From Achromobacter sp. UMC46 (GTDB lineage Bacteria; Pseudomonadota; Gammaproteobacteria; Burkholderiales; Burkholderiaceae_B), in contig NZ_LZZS01000040.1 of the NCBI RefSeq assembly GCF_014170335.1, positions 1 to 64,000 of the forward strand: a stretch of 64,000 nt of DNA. The letters run 5' to 3'. The notes under the pieces are model-generated. The model had not been told where the DNA came from, made no database searches, and saw only the letters and a program-made list of their open reading frames with translations. Positions 62,545 through 64,000 of the stretch are shown piece after piece. The translations under genes and the position numbers were made by a program. Position 1 is the first letter of the stretch. Each line of letters begins with the position of its first letter.

Positions 62545-63453
62545 TCAGAAGGGCGTGTCGCCTTCGATCGTGGTCCGGTACAGCTTGCGCCGCAGATGGT
62601 CCGGCGTGCCGCCCGCCAGATGGATCAGCGAACGGTTGTCCCAGAACACCAGGTCGTGCGGCTGCCAGCGATGGCGATAAATGTGTTCGGCGCGCACACT
62701 GTGCGCGAACAGCTCGGCCAGCAGCGCACGGCTTTCGTCTTCGGGCACGTCCTGGATCCGCGTCGTGAAGCCTTCGCTCACGAACAGCGCGCGGCGGCCA
62801 TTCTCCGGGTGCGTGCGCACCACGGGATGCACCACTTCCTGCACCTGTGCGATCTGCTGCGCGCTGAGCGTGGGACGCCAGTTGCCTTCCTTTTGCAGCT
62901 GTCCGTATTGCGCCAGATACGAATGCACCGCGCGCTTGCCTTCGACCGCATGGCGCAGCGCGGCGGGCAGGGTGTCGTAGGCCAGGTGCATGTTGGCGAA
63001 CAAGGTGTCGCCGCCTTCGGACGGCAGCTCCTGCGCATGCAGCAGCGAGCCCAGGCTGGGCAGTTCCTTGTACGAGATGTCCGAATGCCAGTACTTGCCC
63101 GCGTCGCCCAGACCGATCGGCTTGCCGTCTTCCACGATGTTGGAGACGATCAGGATCTCGGGATGGTCCGCCAGGTGGAATTGATGCAGCACATGGATCA
63201 TCAGGCGGCCGAAGCGGCGGCTGAAATCGATATGCTGTTGCGGCGTGATGCGCTGGTCGCGGAACACCAGCAGGTGATGGTCCAGATGCGCTTCATGCAC
63301 GCGGGCGAAATCGGCCGCCGTCAATTCCCGCGACAGATCCAGGCCGATGATCTCCGCGCCCACGGGGCCGGGCAGGGGGCGCAGTTCAAAGGACTGCGCC
63401 TGGGGGACGGGGGCGGCGTCTACTTCGCGCCGCAAGGCGTTGCTCTGGGACAT
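62545..63453 (-). CDS. TauD/TfdA-family 2-oxoglutarate-dependent dioxygenase
   Basis: 302 residues. The Fe(II) triad is visible as HSD in GKYWHSDISYKELPSLGSLLHA and a distal His in DLVFWDNRSLIHLAGG, followed by RRKLYRTT supplying Arg for 2-oxoglutarate. The TfdA/TauD family oxidises taurine, alkyl sulfates, 2,4-D and related compounds. ATG 63453 is preferred because GGAG lies 8-9 nt upstream; ATG 63480 would add nine residues. It is the first gene of the unit with the Tau/Ssu-type importer, so it probably attacks the imported compound. Confidence 0.88.
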   Translation of the reverse strand: MSQSNALRREVDAAPVPQAQSFELRPLPGPVGAEIIGLDLSRELTAADFARVHEAHLDHHLLVFRDQRITPQQHIDFSRRFGRLMIHVLHQFHLADHPEILIVSNIVEDGKPIGLGDAGKYWHSDISYKELPSLGSLLHAQELPSEGGDTLFANMHLAYDTLPAALRHAVEGKRAVHSYLAQYGQLQKEGNWRPTLSAQQIAQVQEVVHPVVRTHPENGRRALFVSEGFTTRIQDVPEDESRALLAELFAHSVRAEHIYRHRWQPHDLVFWDNRSLIHLAGGTPDHLRRKLYRTTIEGDTPF

Positions 63454-63653
63454 CGATCGCTCCGGTTCGCCTTGCGGCATGTCTGGAACGATCGATTATG
63501 GAAAGCGCGCCTTGTATCTCAAACGAAGTTATCGGCGTTTGAACAAAGCTCTACGTCATATAGACGCCGCTGCGGGGGAAACCCCGCGGCTTCATACCGG
63601 GCGCCTATAAGCAAATAGCGCATCGGTGTGAAGCGCCGGGGGCGGCGCGTCCG

Positions 63654-64000
63654 TCAGGCAGCCGGCAGATAGGCTTCCACCAGCTTCACCCAGTAGGTCG
63701 CGCCCACCGGCAGCAGGGCGTCGTTGAAGTCGTAGTTCGGGTTGTGCAGCTGGCACGGGCCCATGCCGTGATAGCTTTCCATGCGGTGGTCGCCATCGCC
63801 ATTGCCCAGGAACAGGTAGGCGCCCGGAATCGCTTCCAGGAAGAAGGAGAAATCCTCGGCGCCCATGAAGGGCGGCATGTCGCGCAGCACGTTCTCGGCG
63901 CCAAAGGCGTCTTCGGCGACCTGGGCCGCGAAGGCCGTTTCCTTTTCCCAGTTGACCAGCGGCGGATAGGCGCGCACGAAATCGAGTTCACCCGTGCCGC
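63654..64000 (-). CDS. M20-family amidohydrolase/peptidase (partial, continues beyond the window)
   Basis: The 3' about 115 codons of an M20/hippurate-hydrolase-like gene, truncated at the window edge. The visible C-terminus reads MRAYPPLVNWEKETAFAAQVAEDAFG, then RDMPPFMGAEDFSFFLEAIPGAYLFLGNG and the metal-site segment CQLHNPNYDFNDALLPVGATYWVKLVEAYL. Members hydrolyse N-acyl amino acids or small amides. It is followed after 200 nt by the TauD-like gene on the same strand. The start and full length are not visible. Confidence 0.85.
   Translation of the reverse strand, partial: GTGELDFVRAYPPLVNWEKETAFAAQVAEDAFGAENVLRDMPPFMGAEDFSFFLEAIPGAYLFLGNGDGDHRMESYHGMGPCQLHNPNYDFNDALLPVGATYWVKLVEAYLPAA

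Overview
The window is a stretch of GC-rich chromosome (roughly two thirds G+C by eye) from a betaproteobacterium of the Bordetella/Achromobacter type (Burkholderiales, Alcaligenaceae). The evidence is the dnaA-dnaN-gyrB block divergent from rpmH-rnpA-yidD-yidC, protein sequences close to Bordetella/Achromobacter housekeeping genes as I recall them, a Bug-family (TctC-like) solute receptor, and many ABC importers for organic nitrogen and carboxylate compounds. No rRNA, tRNA, insertion sequence, prophage or CRISPR array was seen.

Layout. (1) 0.1-6.6 kb: an FMN riboswitch and ribB, a TetR regulator, then a run of small minus-strand enzymes (deoxyribosyltransferase-like, flavin reductase-like, exported NTF2-like, NAD(P)-binding, PanE-like) and a DedA-rhodanese fusion. 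(2) 7.0-13.1 kb: a BMP-type nucleoside/nucleobase ABC importer followed by cytosine deaminase, a likely pyrimidine salvage unit, with a tandem GC-rich repeat between them. (3) 13.1-22.3 kb: a tightly packed nine-gene minus-strand operon encoding a Pot-type ABC importer, a three-component FAD/[2Fe-2S] amine dehydrogenase of the HcnABC/opine-oxidase type with two alternative flavin subunits, and a RidA protein. It is divergent from a GntR regulator, with three copies of a putative operator between them. (4) 22.3-28.1 kb: a tctC-hyuA-hyuB hydantoinase/oxoprolinase operon under a LysR regulator. (5) 28.1-29.5 kb: an AraC/GyrI-like regulator and a structured repeat-rich gap. (6) 29.5-40.7 kb: a second, rearranged Pot importer plus one three-component dehydrogenase, ending in potD and a GhrA-like reductase. 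It is divergent from an IclR regulator, with an LldD-like alpha-hydroxyacid dehydrogenase and a PhyH-like dioxygenase nearby. (7) 40.8-47.6 kb: acylphosphatase, an EamA exporter, threonine aldolase, and a GltIJKL-type amino-acid importer with a divergent LysR regulator. (8) 47.8-57.9 kb: a large WG-repeat protein and the replication/ribosome/membrane-insertion core (gyrB, dnaN, dnaA, rpmH, rnpA, yidD, yidC). (9) 58.1-64.0 kb: a catalase with an OxyR-like site upstream, then a TauD-like dioxygenase with a Tau/Ssu-type ABC importer, and a truncated M20 amidohydrolase at the edge.

The strongest candidates for an undescribed system are regions 3 and 6. Each couples a dedicated importer to a membrane-linked or soluble three-component dehydrogenase for an amine-type substrate. 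Region 3 adds RidA, which would hydrolyse the imine product, and a second catalytic subunit. Region 6 adds a 2-hydroxyacid reductase that could handle a keto-acid product such as glyoxylate or pyruvate. The substrates cannot be read from the sequence. The dnaA-rpmH gap holds only one consensus DnaA box, so it is not an obvious oriC, although consensus boxes are scattered through the 44-63 kb part of the window.
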